From contig CANDCH010000001.1 of NCBI GenBank assembly GCA_947383145.1, positions 310,001-374,000 of the forward strand: a stretch of 64,000 nt of DNA. The letters run 5' to 3'. This document shows positions 6,911-15,928 of this stretch, one piece after another; positions within the stretch are counted from its first letter, which is position 1; the number at the start of each line of letters is the position of its first letter. This DNA is from an uncultured bacterium. Its GTDB lineage: Bacteria > Bacillota > Clostridia > Oscillospirales > Oscillospiraceae. Position numbers and translations under genes: made by a program. The notes beneath the pieces were generated by a model, which was not told where the DNA came from, searched no databases, and worked only from the letters and a program-made list of their open reading frames with translations.

Positions 6911-8242
6911 TCAATCCCGCTCTACATGAGACAGCAATTTATCCCGGTCGGAGAAGCAGGTGACCACGTACACGTCCTCGTCCCCGTTCTCCCTCAGGTA
7001 CTCCGCCGCGGCGGCGATGCGCTCGCCCACCTCGATCCGGTCCGCCGGAATATGGCTGTACTTGAACCGCACCGCCAGGTCGTTGCAGTACTTTCCGTAC
7101 AGCATCACCCTTTGCACCTGGGGGCAGTTCAGCCGGTCGAAGTCGATGTCCCACAGCCAGCTGGTCTCCCCGGTGAAGTACTTCCGGCTGATGTCGTCCA
7201 CAATCACCAGCACCGTGCAGGGCTTTTCCGCCGCGGCGATATAGGCCAGGTTCGTGTCGTAGGCCACCGAGTTCTCGTGCTTGGAGGTGAGCAGGGTGCC
7301 CCGGTGGTTCCCCAGACGGAAGGTAATCACCCGCCCGTTTTTCAACAAATAGTTGTCAATCACACCGGCCATGACGCCGGGGGCCGTCCCCGCCAGGGCG
7401 CACACCGACCAGGCCGCCAGAATGTTGTACACGTTGTAGATGCTCTTGAAGGCCAGGGAGATATCCGTCTCGCCGTTGATGGTGAGCTTCCCCTCCCTCA
7501 AGTCCAGGGCGGTGACGGTGAAATCCGTCTCATGCCGCCTGTGGCCGCAGGCGGGGCAGGCGTAATGGCCGATGTGGGCATAGTGGTAACAGGAGTACTC
7601 CATCCGCCCCTTGCACACCGGGCACCGGGCGCCGTCGTGGTAGGCCCCGCGGTGCTCCTTCGTGCTCACGGAGCACTCGTCCAGGCCGAACCACTTCACT
7701 TTGTCCGCCTCGTGGTCCCGGGCGAGGCAGGACGCCAGGGGATCGTCGGCGTTGAGCACCAGGGTGGTCTCCGGGAAGACGGCGGCCTTGACGGCGTCGT
7801 ACACCCATTCCGGGTGGCCGTTGCGGGTGAGCTGGTCCCGGTACAGGTTGGTGACGGCGAAGTGGGTGGGGTGGAACCACCGAAAGGTGTGGCGGGCATA
7901 GCGCTCGTCGCTCTCCAGCAGCAGCACATCCCCCCGCATTCTGCCCCCCAGGGTGCAGTGGGACAAAATCAGAGTGGCCACCCCCTCGGTCTGGTTGGAG
8001 CCCTCCTTGTTGTAGACCACCCGCCTGCCGTCCGCCGTCAGGATGGCGGCGATCATCTCCACGGTGGAGGTCTTGCCGTTGGAGCCGGTGACGGCGATGA
8101 CATGGGCGGGCAGCTTCACCCGGCCCAGCGCGTCCGGGCACACCTTCAGGGCGAACTGCCCCGGCAGGGAGCTGCCCTTGCCCATAAGCCCGCCCACAAA
8201 GCGCAGGAGCTTGCACACCACAATGGCCAAGAATAATTTCAT
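6911..8242 (-). CDS. murT: MurT-like Mur ligase (lipid II amidation)
   Basis: 443 residues. A Mur-ligase ATP-binding loop GSNGKTST lies at residues 53-60, with NKEGSNQTEG and the ATDLYRDQ-like segment NLYRDQL typical of MurT. A zinc ribbon of the CPVC...CPAC type lies around residues 205-245, and a C-terminal DUF1727 domain follows. The start at 8240-8242 has AAGGAAGGG upstream; a start 14 codons earlier lacks one. MurT normally amidates the D-glutamate of lipid II using ammonia from GatD. Here the partner GatD lacks its cysteine, so free ammonia or another partner may be used; that is inference. Confidence 0.92.
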   Translation of the reverse strand: MKLFLAIVVCKLLRFVGGLMGKGSSLPGQFALKVCPDALGRVKLPAHVIAVTGSNGKTSTVEMIAAILTADGRRVVYNKEGSNQTEGVATLILSHCTLGGRMRGDVLLLESDERYARHTFRWFHPTHFAVTNLYRDQLTRNGHPEWVYDAVKAAVFPETTLVLNADDPLASCLARDHEADKVKWFGLDECSVSTKEHRGAYHDGARCPVCKGRMEYSCYHYAHIGHYACPACGHRRHETDFTVTALDLREGKLTINGETDISLAFKSIYNVYNILAAWSVCALAGTAPGVMAGVIDNYLLKNGRVITFRLGNHRGTLLTSKHENSVAYDTNLAYIAAAEKPCTVLVIVDDISRKYFTGETSWLWDIDFDRLNCPQVQRVMLYGKYCNDLAVRFKYSHIPADRIEVGERIAAAAEYLRENGDEDVYVVTCFSDRDKLLSHVERD

Positions 8243-8277
8243 TCCCAACCCTTCCTTTTCTCGAATTGTATCCATCC

Positions 8278-8413
8278 TTGTCACGCTTCAATTGGCCGCG
8301 CGGCCAGGTCGCTTTCCCTTCGTCTCGGATCAAATCCGCGCCGCTTTGCGGCGCTGGGTTTTTATCCTCGCTGCGGTCCAAGCTCTCTTGCGCGGTTACC
8401 GTCGCGCTTCCTC
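8278..8413 (-). repeat. CAAAACCC-type intergenic repeat, copy 1
   Basis: Aligns along its whole length with the 136-bp tandem unit after hfq (17137-17408). Shared blocks on the gene strand: GAGGAAGCGCGA right after the upstream stop codon, CCGCGCA, CTTGGA-CGCAGCGA, a core hairpin (8331-8363), GGCCGCGCGGCCAAT and GCGTGACAAGG. It separates the GyrI-like gene from murT. Confidence 0.75.
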
Positions 8414-8887
8414 TCACAGTCGTTTGAATGGGAAGTACAAATAAAGCTGCCCGCCCTCCGCCGGGCGCTGGCACTCCTGCACCGCCCCGGCCAGGAACAG
8501 CCCCCGACGCGCAAGCTCCTCCAGCCCGGCCCGGAACGCGGCGGCGTAGTCCCCCTCCGCCCGGACCCGCAGGCAGGCGAAGGCGGGCAGGGTCCATTTT
8601 GTCCAGCCCTCCGGCGGCTGGGCGCCGGAGGCTGCCTGGACGCCCGCCAGATACAGCCCCCGGGTGAAGCCGTCCTCCCAGGGCAGGAAGGCGCGGGACA
8701 GGTCGCTCATCGCCCCCCAGAAGCCCACGGGCGCGCCGCTTTCGTCCCGCAGGGCCAGCGCCTCCACCTCGCCGAACCGGGCGTTGGCCCGCTCCCACAG
8801 GGCGGGGGCGGGATTGTGCCCCGGCCATGCCTCGCCCTCCATGCCGATGACGGAAAAGGCGGGCAGCTCACAGGTCATCAGTTCCAT
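8414..8887 (-). CDS. GyrI-like / effector-binding domain protein
   Basis: 157 residues, a single stand-alone domain resembling the SOUL/GyrI effector-binding fold (ELPAFSVIGMEGEAW start, PEGWTKWTLPAFACLRV, a two-fold repeated pattern). Such proteins bind small hydrophobic or cationic compounds. The ATG at 8885-8887 has AGGGAGGGCGG upstream. It follows the AAC(6')-like gene by 14 bases, and such a pairing suits a small-molecule response, but that is inference. It ends directly against a dispersed repeat. Confidence 0.7.
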   Translation of the reverse strand: MELMTCELPAFSVIGMEGEAWPGHNPAPALWERANARFGEVEALALRDESGAPVGFWGAMSDLSRAFLPWEDGFTRGLYLAGVQAASGAQPPEGWTKWTLPAFACLRVRAEGDYAAAFRAGLEELARRGLFLAGAVQECQRPAEGGQLYLYFPFKRL

Positions 8888-8901
8888 TCTACCGCCCTCC
8901 C

Positions 8902-9336
8902 TCATAATCGTTTGGTAAAGCAGACAATCCGGTTGGCCTCGGCAAAGCCCGCCGCCAGATGGAAGGCGGCACTGTCCCGGTTGTCCAGCTCGCAGTCGCT
9001 GGCGAACTCCGCACAGCCCCGGTCCCTGGCCCACTCCTCGCAGGCGGCCAGCAGGGCCTTCGCCGCGCCCCGCCGCCGGAACCGCTCCCGGACGTAGACG
9101 CCCTCCAGATAGCCCACCGGGCTGGTCTGCGTGCCCTCCACGTAGTCCCGCCGGAGCTGGCACTGGGCAAAGCCCGCCGGCGCGCCTTCCTCCAGGGCGA
9201 GAAAGACCGCGCACTCCATGGGAGACAGCGCCTCCCACTCCGCCAGCAGCTCCCCCGGCCCGTGCCCCGGAAACAGCTCGTCCGCCAGGGCGGCGGCCTG
9301 GGCCAGGGTCTCACCACTCGCTCTCGTAATCACCAT
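8902..9336 (-). CDS. AAC(6')-like GNAT acetyltransferase
   Basis: 144 residues with the GNAT fold. The order of motifs, [21 protein letters not shown] then [17 protein letters not shown] (acetyl-CoA loop RRRGAAK) and [17 protein letters not shown], closely follows aminoglycoside 6'-N-acetyltransferases (typical [19 protein letters not shown]). The gene overlaps mnmG by 7 bases and belongs to the same operon. It could be an intrinsic aminoglycoside-modifying enzyme or a housekeeping relative with a different substrate; sequence alone does not decide. Confidence 0.75.
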   Translation of the reverse strand: MVITRASGETLAQAAALADELFPGHGPGELLAEWEALSPMECAVFLALEEGAPAGFAQCQLRRDYVEGTQTSPVGYLEGVYVRERFRRRGAAKALLAACEEWARDRGCAEFASDCELDNRDSAAFHLAAGFAEANRIVCFTKRL

Positions 9337-11201
9337 GTGGTTTTCTCCAAGTATATCATCAATGCGGTCACATCCGCCGGGGACACCCCGGACACCCGGG
9401 ACGCCTGCCCCAGATTCAGCGGCCTGATCTTGTCCAGCTTCTGCCTCGCCTCCAGCCGCAGGCCCTGGATGGACAGATAGTCCGCGTCCGGGGGCAGGGG
9501 CCTGTCCTCCAGCCTGCGCAGCTCCTCCACCTGCCGGTTCTGACGGTCGATGTAGCCCTGGTACTTGACCGAAATTTCCACCTGCCCGGTGATTTCCCGG
9601 GAAAGGGCGGGCCTGTCCGGGTCAAAGGGGGCCAGGTCCCCGTAGGCCAGCCGGGGACGGCGGAGCAAATCGACCAACCGCGCCCCGTGGGGGCAGGGGG
9701 GCTCCCCCTTCTCCTCCAGGAGCCTGTCCAGCGCGGGGGAGGGGGCCGCGCCCGTGTGCTCCAGCCGGCGTATCTCCCGGTCCACGGCGGCGTACTTCTC
9801 CTCAATCCGGGCCAGCCGTTCCCCGCTCACCAGCCCGACCCGGCGGCCATAATGGGCCAGCCGCCGGTCGGCGTTGTCCTGCCGGTGGATGAGCCGGTAC
9901 TCCGTCCGGGAGGTCATCATTCGGTAGGGCTCATTGGTGCCCTTGGTCACCAGGTCGTCGATGAGTACCCCGATATAGCCGTCCCCCCGGGTCAATACCA
10001 AGGGTGGTTCTCCTCTGATTTTCAACGCGGCGTTGACCCCCGCCACCAGCCCCTGGGCGGCGGCCTCCTCGTAGCCCGACGAGCCGTTGAACTGCCCCGC
10101 CCCATACAGGCCGGGGATTTTTTTGCACTCCAAAGTGGGCAGGAGCTCCGTGGGATCCACGCAGTCGTACTCGATGGCGTAGGCGCACCGGGTCATCTCC
10201 GCCCGCTCCAGGCCGGGGACGGTGTGGAGCATTTCCACCTGCACCTCCTCCGGCAGGGAGGAGGAAAACCCCTGGATGTACAGCTCCTCGGTGTTCAGCC
10301 CCATGGGCTCGATGAACAGCTGGTGCCGGGGCTTGTCCGCGAAGCGCACCACCTTGTCCTCAATGGAGGGGCAGTACCGGGGCCCCACCCCCTCGATCAC
10401 CCCGGAGAACAGGGGGGAGCGGTGGAGGTTGTCCCGGATCACCTTGTGGGTGGCCTCGTTGGTGTAGGTGAGATAGCACACCGCCCGGTTTTCCGGGGCC
10501 GCCTCCGTCTCAAAGGAGAAGGGCGCGGGGTCCTCGTCCCCCGGCTGGACCTCCATTTTGGATAAGTCCACGCTGCGGCGGTTCACCCGGGGGGGCGTGC
10601 CCGTCTTGAAGCGGCGGAGGTCCAGCCCCAGCTTTGTCAGGCAGTCCGTCAGGGGCAGGGCGGCGGCCATGCCGTCGGGCCCGGAGTCCCGGGCGACCTC
10701 CCCCACGATGGTGCGGCCCCCCAGGTAGGTGCCGGTGGCAACCACCGCCGCTTTTACCCGATAGACCGCCCCGGTGGCCGTCGCCACGGCGGAGACGGCC
10801 CCGTTTTCGGTCAAAATCTCGGTGACCTCCGCCTGTTTCACCCACAGGTTTTCCTGGAGCTCCAGGGTGTGCTTCATCACCTCCTGGTAGCGGCGGCGGT
10901 CCGCCTGGGCCCGGAGGGACCACACGGCGGGGCCCTTCCCCCGGTTGAGCATCCGGTACTGGATGCAGGCCCGGTCGGCGGCGCGGGCCATCTCGCCGCC
11001 CAGGGCGTCGATCTCCCGGACCAGATGGCCCTTGCCGGTGCCGCCCACGGCGGGGTTGCAGGGCATGTTGCCCACCGCGTCCAGGTTGATGGTGAAGCAG
11101 ACGGCTTTCAGCCCCATCCGGGCGGCGGCCAGGGCGGCCTCGATGCCCGCGTGGCCCGCGCCGACGACGGCGATATCAAATTGTCCGGCGTCATAGTACA
11201 T
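9330..11201 (-). CDS. mnmG: tRNA uridine-34 carboxymethylaminomethyl enzyme MnmG (GidA)
   Basis: 623 residues, standard for the long MnmG form. FAD-binding GAGHAG near residues 14-19, the signatures [21 protein letters not shown] and [11 protein letters not shown], and [18 protein letters not shown] are all intact. With MnmE it installs the cmnm5 group on wobble uridine. mnmE is not in this window. The start has GGGGTGAGG upstream. In many bacteria mnmG sits near the origin with parAB; here a parS site lies 4 kb away. Confidence 0.98.
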   Translation of the reverse strand: MYYDAGQFDIAVVGAGHAGIEAALAAARMGLKAVCFTINLDAVGNMPCNPAVGGTGKGHLVREIDALGGEMARAADRACIQYRMLNRGKGPAVWSLRAQADRRRYQEVMKHTLELQENLWVKQAEVTEILTENGAVSAVATATGAVYRVKAAVVATGTYLGGRTIVGEVARDSGPDGMAAALPLTDCLTKLGLDLRRFKTGTPPRVNRRSVDLSKMEVQPGDEDPAPFSFETEAAPENRAVCYLTYTNEATHKVIRDNLHRSPLFSGVIEGVGPRYCPSIEDKVVRFADKPRHQLFIEPMGLNTEELYIQGFSSSLPEEVQVEMLHTVPGLERAEMTRCAYAIEYDCVDPTELLPTLECKKIPGLYGAGQFNGSSGYEEAAAQGLVAGVNAALKIRGEPPLVLTRGDGYIGVLIDDLVTKGTNEPYRMMTSRTEYRLIHRQDNADRRLAHYGRRVGLVSGERLARIEEKYAAVDREIRRLEHTGAAPSPALDRLLEEKGEPPCPHGARLVDLLRRPRLAYGDLAPFDPDRPALSREITGQVEISVKYQGYIDRQNRQVEELRRLEDRPLPPDADYLSIQGLRLEARQKLDKIRPLNLGQASRVSGVSPADVTALMIYLEKTTW

Positions 11202-11223
11202 AAAATATGCCTCACCCCTGTAT

Positions 11224-12120
11224 TCACGCTCCGATTGGGCGCACCATGGTCACCACCGCCAGCTCCGGCCGGTTGAACAGCCGGAACCCTTTGAAGGGCA
11301 CGGTGTTGTTCCCCAGGCCCCGGGAGACGAACAGGGTGCTGTCCCCCGCGGTGTACACCCCGGAGGTCCAGGGAGGGAACAGCCGCCGGTCGGCGCCGAT
11401 GAGCCCGCCGAAAAAGGGCAGGCGGACGATGCCCCCGTGGCCGTGGCCGGACAGGACGAAGTCATACCCCGCGTTGGCGTACTGGCCGAAGCGGTCGTTG
11501 CGGTGGGCCAGCAGCAGGGTGAACAGGCCGGGGGCGTCCTCCCGTATGCGGGCCCGGAGCTCCTCCGGCGTGGTCTGGTCGGCGTAGCCGTTGGGGTCGT
11601 CCACCCCGGCCAGCACGACCGCCTCTCCGTCCCGCTCCAAAATTTCGTATCGATTGGACAACACCGTTACCCCGCACTGATCGAGCAGGCCCTTCAGCTC
11701 CCTCACCGCGCCCGAGCCCAGGGCCCACTCATGGTTCCCGGTGACATAGTACGCCGGGGCGATGGCGGCCAGCCCCCGGGCCAGGGCGGGGACCATGTCC
11801 AGCTGGCTCTTCTGGTCGATGAGGTCGCCGGTGATCACAATCAGGTCGGGGTCCTCCGCCTGAACCCGCTCCAGCAGCTCCCGGCTTCCCTCGCCGTACT
11901 CGTGGCCGTGGAGGTCGGACAGGTGGACCAGCTTGAAGCCGTCAAAGCTCCGGGGCAGGCCGGGCAGCTCCGCCTGGGCATGGGTGGTCTGAAGCCCCCA
12001 GCACTGCCATTGGAACCAGAACCAGCCCCCCGCGGCCAGAACCAGCAGGGCGGCCAGCCAGACCAGCGGGCGGCGCCGGCTCCGGCGGCGGGCCGCGCCC
12101 CCCCGGTCAGTCGCCGTCAT
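11224..12120 (-). CDS. Membrane-anchored metallophosphoesterase (YkuE/YaeI type)
   Basis: 298 residues. An Arg-rich N-terminus is followed by one transmembrane helix (about residues 20-40), placing the catalytic domain outside the membrane. All calcineurin-like metal motifs are present: SDLHG, TGDLID, TGNHE, a downstream LLLAHR and SGHGHGG. YkuE relatives act on UDP-2,3-diacylglucosamine-like or cell-wall-linked substrates; the substrate here is unknown. Its first codons overlap the end of the helicase gene by 14 bases, so the genes are translationally coupled. Confidence 0.88.
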   Translation of the reverse strand: MTATDRGGAARRRSRRRPLVWLAALLVLAAGGWFWFQWQCWGLQTTHAQAELPGLPRSFDGFKLVHLSDLHGHEYGEGSRELLERVQAEDPDLIVITGDLIDQKSQLDMVPALARGLAAIAPAYYVTGNHEWALGSGAVRELKGLLDQCGVTVLSNRYEILERDGEAVVLAGVDDPNGYADQTTPEELRARIREDAPGLFTLLLAHRNDRFGQYANAGYDFVLSGHGHGGIVRLPFFGGLIGADRRLFPPWTSGVYTAGDSTLFVSRGLGNNTVPFKGFRLFNRPELAVVTMVRPIGA

Positions 12121-13954
12121 GGAGGTAGTAGGGCCGCATCAGGCTCTTGTGCTGGGTGGAGTCCTTCTGGCGGTCGGAGCGGAGGGGGGGCTCCACGGGC
12201 CGGGGCCCGCCGTCCCTGCGGCGGCGCTTTTTCCCGGCCAGGGAGGGGGGGAGCGCCGGCTCCTTGGGGGCGGGGACGGGCGCGCCCTGCTTTTTGCCCC
12301 GGCGGCGGGGGCGGGACTGCTGAGGGCCGGCCTCCCTGTCCCGTTTTTCCTGACCGTCCGGCCGGGGCTGGGCGCGGGGGACGGGACGCCGGGGGGCCAG
12401 AAGGCGGGCGGTGGCGTCCATGACGACGTCGGAATCCAGTGGGTTGGGCTTGTGGAAGTCGGTGATGGGCACGGAGGGCTGGTCGGGCAGCGTCTCATGG
12501 ATGCGCCCCTGCCGCACCCCCCGCCCCACCGGCCTGTCCCGGAGGACGAGGGGCTTCTCCTCCCGGGCGGGGGCGGCCTCCGGGGCCTGGACCTCCTGCG
12601 CCCCGCCGGACCTTTTTCGGCGGCGCTTTTTCTTCCGGGCGGGCTCCGCCTCCTCCCCGGGGATGGGGGCCGCTGCCGCCGGAGCGGCCTCGTTTTTCCG
12701 CTCCTCCGCCCTGGCCCTGTTTTCCATATCCCTTTGGCGGCGCTTCTCCTTGGCGGCGGCCCGGGCCTCCGCGTCCTCGGCGTTGACGGGACGGCCGTTT
12801 TTGTCCTTTCGGGGCGGGTCGAAGTTCTCCATGGGGAAGGGGTGGCCCTCCACCACCGGAATGGGCCGTCCCAGCAGCTTTTCAATGGCGCGCAGCTCGT
12901 CCTTCTCGTCGAACTGGCAGAAGGAGACGGCCTCCCCCTCATGTCCCGCCCGGCCGGTGCGGCCGATGCGGTGGACATAGGTCTCGGGCACGTCGGGCAG
13001 GTTGTAGTTGAACACAAAGGGGAGCTGGTCGATGTCGATGCCCCGGGCGGCGATGTCGGTGGCGGCCAGCACCCGCACCCGGCCCGCCTTGAAGTCGGAC
13101 AGGGCCTGGACCCGGGCGGTCTGGCTCTTGTTGCCGTGGATGGCGGCGGCGGAGATGCCCCGCTTCATCAGGTCCTGGGCGATGCGGTTGGCCCCGTGCT
13201 TGGTGCGGGAGAACACCAGGGCGGAGGTGATCTTCCGCTCCTCCATGAGGTGGGCCAGCAGCTTGGTCTTATTGGCCTTGTCCACGTAGTACAGGGACTG
13301 CTTGACGGCCTCCACCGGGGAGGACACCGGGTCCACCGCCACCCGCGCGTAGTCGCGGAGCAGGCCGTTCACCAGCCCCATCACCTCCGGGGGCATGGTG
13401 GCGGAGAAGAACAGGGTCTGCTTTTGGGCGGGCAGCAGCTTCAGCACCCGCCTCACGTCGTGAATGAAGCCCATGTCCAGCATCCGGTCCGCCTCGTCCA
13501 GCACAAAGATCTCGATGCGGGACAGGTCCAGCAGCCCCTGGCCGTGGAGGTCCAGCAGGCGGCCCGGCGTGGCCACCAGGATGTCCAGCCCCCGCTGGAT
13601 GGCGTCCACCTGGGGTTGTTGTCCAACCCCGCCGAAAATCACGGCGGAGCGCAGGGGCAGGTTGCGGCCATAGGCCAGGAAGCAGTCCTGAATCTGGATG
13701 GCCAGCTCCCGGGTGGGGGTGAGGACCAGCGCCCGGATCACCCTGGGCTTTGGGACGGCCTTGCTCAGCCGCTGGAGGATGGGGGCGGCGAAGGCGCAGG
13801 TCTTGCCGGTGCCGGTCTGGGCACAGCCCAGCACATCCCGCCCCGCCAGGGCGGGGGGGATGGCTTTGCGCTGAATGGGGGTGGGCTCGGTGTAGCCCTC
13901 CTGGGTGAGGGCCTTCAGAATGGGGGCGGTAAGCCCCAGGTCGCGAAAATTCAT
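12107..13954 (-). CDS. rhlE: DEAD-box RNA helicase, RhlE-like
   Basis: 615 residues. All helicase motifs are visible: Q motif [48 protein letters not shown], then the C-terminal RecA lobe with [12 protein letters not shown] and [10 protein letters not shown]. After residue about 375 comes a 240-residue low-complexity tail rich in Lys, Arg, Pro and Ala (for example RKKKRRRKR), probably RNA-binding. The family remodels rRNA or mRNA structures. Gene symbol by similarity to RhlE, moderately sure. Confidence 0.93.
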   Translation of the reverse strand: MNFRDLGLTAPILKALTQEGYTEPTPIQRKAIPPALAGRDVLGCAQTGTGKTCAFAAPILQRLSKAVPKPRVIRALVLTPTRELAIQIQDCFLAYGRNLPLRSAVIFGGVGQQPQVDAIQRGLDILVATPGRLLDLHGQGLLDLSRIEIFVLDEADRMLDMGFIHDVRRVLKLLPAQKQTLFFSATMPPEVMGLVNGLLRDYARVAVDPVSSPVEAVKQSLYYVDKANKTKLLAHLMEERKITSALVFSRTKHGANRIAQDLMKRGISAAAIHGNKSQTARVQALSDFKAGRVRVLAATDIAARGIDIDQLPFVFNYNLPDVPETYVHRIGRTGRAGHEGEAVSFCQFDEKDELRAIEKLLGRPIPVVEGHPFPMENFDPPRKDKNGRPVNAEDAEARAAAKEKRRQRDMENRARAEERKNEAAPAAAAPIPGEEAEPARKKKRRRKRSGGAQEVQAPEAAPAREEKPLVLRDRPVGRGVRQGRIHETLPDQPSVPITDFHKPNPLDSDVVMDATARLLAPRRPVPRAQPRPDGQEKRDREAGPQQSRPRRRGKKQGAPVPAPKEPALPPSLAGKKRRRRDGGPRPVEPPLRSDRQKDSTQHKSLMRPYYLHDGD

Positions 13955-14041
13955 TGTGATTCGTCCTATTCTAAAATTGTCTTGTGGGGCCGGAGGGCGG
14001 CCTTGCGGGGAAGGAAGGGGAAGAGGGCTGTCCCGGCGCCG

Positions 14042-14554
14042 TCACGCCGGACGGACGTCCCCTGCCAGCGCGCGTTTTACGGCCTCCACCGTCTCCGCCA
14101 GGCTCTGCCCCCCGGCCGGGACGGTGATGTGGGCGCAGGCCTCGTACAGGGGGACCCGATAGCGGTACGCGCCTGCCAGGGTCTGGCCGGGGGAGAGGGC
14201 GATGCCCCTGGACGCCTGGTTGTGGATGCGCCCCGCCGCGTCCTCCAGGGACAGCTGGAGGTAAACCACCGTGCCCAGCCGCCGCATGTGGGCGATGGAC
14301 TCCTCCCGGCACACGCAGCTGCCGCCGGGGGCCACCACCGTTCCCCGGCAGTCCAGGGAGCAGATGGCGTCCCGCTCCAGGTCCAGAAACCGCTCCACGC
14401 CCCGGGTGTCGATGAGTTGCTGGAGCACGGCGCCCTCCCGCTCCTGAATGAGCAGGTCCACGTCCAGAAACTTCATCCCCAGGGCCTTGGCCAGCACCAC
14501 GCCCACGGTGCTCTTGCCGGCCCCGGGCATCCCGATGAGAATTATATTGTCCAT
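14042..14554 (-). CDS. aroK: Shikimate kinase-like protein
   Basis: 170 residues, the length of shikimate kinase. Walker A GMPGAGKST is at residues 8-16 and the shikimate-binding DVD at 31-33. The usual FRxxE shikimate motif reads FLDLE (residues 56-60), so the substrate-contacting arginine is Leu57, and the GGG motif reads GGS. A lid-like YRYRVPLY is present near the end. No other aromatic pathway gene is near. It may be a true shikimate kinase variant common in Clostridia or a kinase for a related substrate. It is transcribed from its own promoter and leads into rhlE. Confidence 0.7.
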   Translation of the reverse strand: MDNIILIGMPGAGKSTVGVVLAKALGMKFLDVDLLIQEREGAVLQQLIDTRGVERFLDLERDAICSLDCRGTVVAPGGSCVCREESIAHMRRLGTVVYLQLSLEDAAGRIHNQASRGIALSPGQTLAGAYRYRVPLYEACAHITVPAGGQSLAETVEAVKRALAGDVRPA

Positions 14555-14620
14555 TCCTGCGCCCCCTCAACCGCGTCCCGCCGCCGGAGTCCAGAATCAG
14601 GAGTCCGGCGTAATCGTGAT

Positions 14621-14649
14621 ATTATACCAGAAAAGCGCGGCGGTAGCAA
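14621..14649 (-). promoter_or_regulatory. Promoter of the aroK-rhlE-mnmG gene run
   Basis: Minus-strand TTGCTA (14644-14649), 17-base spacer, TATAAT (14621-14626) with an extended TGG just before it. Confidence 0.75.
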
Positions 14650-14734
14650 GGGAGAACTTGGGGAATCCCCGCCCGCCCGGGGGCGTCTGGGCAAAATTCC
14701 TGGGCTGGGCCCGCGCCCCCGCAGCCGCCGGGGC

Positions 14735-14770
14735 AAAAAGAGCGCCCGTCCCCTCGGGACAGGCGCTCTC
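14735..14770 (-). terminator. Terminator after the PilZ gene
   Basis: Minus strand: AGAGCGCCTGTCCC - GAGG - GGACGGGCGCTCT followed by TTTTT, 28 bases after the PilZ stop. Confidence 0.85.
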
Positions 14771-14797
14771 GGCCGCTGTGAGAATGCCGGAGGCGGC

Positions 14798-15508
14798 TCA
14801 GCCGCCCCGCACCCAGATCTGCCGGTTGCCCACCTGGATGTTGTACAGCGTCCGGGTGAGGTCGGTGAGCTCGGCCTCCTTCAGCTGGGCGTAGAGGAAG
14901 CCGTAGCGGAACCGGCCGGGGCTGGGCTCGGTCACGCGGATGATCTCCCCCAGAAACTCCATAGGGGCGTAGTCCGCCAGCTCCACCTTCAGGCGGAGCA
15001 CCTCGTCCTCGGCGTGGAGGTACTCCGACTCCACGCAGGCTCCCCCGGTGCTGATGTCCAGCAGGGTGCACGGCTCCGGGTTCTTGCGGGCCTCGTCCCC
15101 CTGGGCAAACAGGGTGGCGGGCACGTTGATGCGCAGCCGGAAATTGTGCCGCTGCTCGGGGAAGTTTTTCACCTTCACGTCCTTGATGCGGCACACCACC
15201 CGGTTGGACTCCTGCACGGTGCCCCGCAGGTAGAACTGGGTCATGGCCTCGTTGACGCCCTTGACGACCACGGAGGAGCCCACCTCCCGGGTGCCGAAGG
15301 ACAGCGCCCCGGGCAGCCGCTCCAGGGTCAGGGTGGCCTCGCTGGGGATATACCCGGACAGCCGCCCGGTGAGCACCTGGGCCCCCTCCGGCGTCTCCAC
15401 CTCCAGCGTCATGCCGCTGTACAGCTCCGGCAGCGTGCCCGGCGCCTCATACTCCTGCTCCTCCGTATAGTCATCCGAACGCCCCAGCAGCGAAGAAAAA
15501 AAGCCCAT
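14798..15508 (-). CDS. PilZ-domain protein, putative c-di-GMP receptor
   Basis: 236 residues with a YcgR-like layout: an N-terminal beta domain (about 25-110) followed by a PilZ domain. The c-di-GMP signature is intact: R120-x3-R124 (RHNFR) and D151-x-S-T-G-G. Such proteins tune motility, surface polymer export or adhesion according to c-di-GMP. No flagellar or cyclase gene is in the window. The start at 15508 is chosen because the earlier in-frame start lacks a ribosome binding site. The gene is transcribed alone, divergently from miaA. Confidence 0.88.
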   Translation of the reverse strand: MGFFSSLLGRSDDYTEEQEYEAPGTLPELYSGMTLEVETPEGAQVLTGRLSGYIPSEATLTLERLPGALSFGTREVGSSVVVKGVNEAMTQFYLRGTVQESNRVVCRIKDVKVKNFPEQRHNFRLRINVPATLFAQGDEARKNPEPCTLLDISTGGACVESEYLHAEDEVLRLKVELADYAPMEFLGEIIRVTEPSPGRFRYGFLYAQLKEAELTDLTRTLYNIQVGNRQIWVRGG

Positions 15509-15579
15509 GGGTATATCCCGCCCTCTCGTCAATGCCCGGCGCGGCCGCGCGGGGCAGAATTTCAATGCTCTACCTGAGA

Positions 15580-15609
15580 ATTATAACCGCTCCCGCCCGC
15601 AAATGTCAA
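15580..15609 (-). promoter_or_regulatory. Promoter of the PilZ gene
   Basis: Minus-strand TTGACA (15604-15609), 18-base spacer, TATAAT (15580-15585). Confidence 0.75.
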
Positions 15610-15633
15610 TACCCCCTGGCGCTGTTTGGGCTG

Positions 15634-15662
15634 TTGTAATCTCTGGCAGGATGCGCTATAAT
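15634..15662 (+). promoter_or_regulatory. Promoter of miaA
   Basis: TTGTAA (15634-15639), 17-base spacer, TATAAT (15657-15662). It lies upstream of both copies of the miaA start region. Confidence 0.7.
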
Positions 15663-15686
15663 AGTAAAATCCAACAGACAACAAAA

Positions 15687-15737
15687 GCCCGCCGGGAGGT
15701 TTTCATGAATCCCAACATCCTTGTCATATGCGGGCCC
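15687..15737 (+). repeat. Direct repeat, copy 1 of the miaA start region
   Basis: A 51-base stretch identical to 15878-15928. It contains the ribosome binding site GGGAGG, an ATG and the first 11 codons of miaA. Confidence 0.95.
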
Positions 15738-15899
15738 GCCCCATGCCGCTGCGCGGCACGGGGACCCCTTGATTTATCCTGCGCGGGCGGAATGAATCCG
15801 CCCCGCGCCAAGGTTTTGCTCCGCAAAACGCTTGTACGGCGCTTCGCGCCGCCCCACTTCGCGGGGCCCTGCCGTGGGCCCGCCGGGAGGTTTTCATGA
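15705..15899 (+). CDS. Upstream ORF made by duplication of the miaA start
   Basis: 64 codons. It begins with the same ribosome binding site, ATG and first 11 residues (MNPNILVICGP) as MiaA, then diverges into a 140-base GC-rich insert rich in small inverted repeats. Its TGA stop overlaps the true miaA ATG in the sequence ATGA (15896-15899), which would couple the two translations. The peptide is probably not functional itself; the arrangement may set miaA expression. Not a conserved gene as far as I can tell. Confidence 0.45.
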   Translation: MNPNILVICGPAPCRCAARGPLDLSCAGGMNPPRAKVLLRKTLVRRFAPPHFAGPCRGPAGRFS

Positions 15900-15928
15900 A
15901 TCCCAACATCCTTGTCATATGCGGGCCC
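15878..15928 (+). repeat. Direct repeat, copy 2 (true miaA start)
   Basis: Second copy of the 51-base repeat, 191 bases downstream of the first. It holds the ATG used by the intact miaA reading frame. Confidence 0.95.

Noticed and set aside
12119-15577. Open frame of about 1150 codons on the plus strand opposite rhlE, aroK and the PilZ gene
   Set aside because: It crosses terminators and promoters of three recognisable minus-strand genes and its translation is Gly/Leu/Gln-rich without domains.
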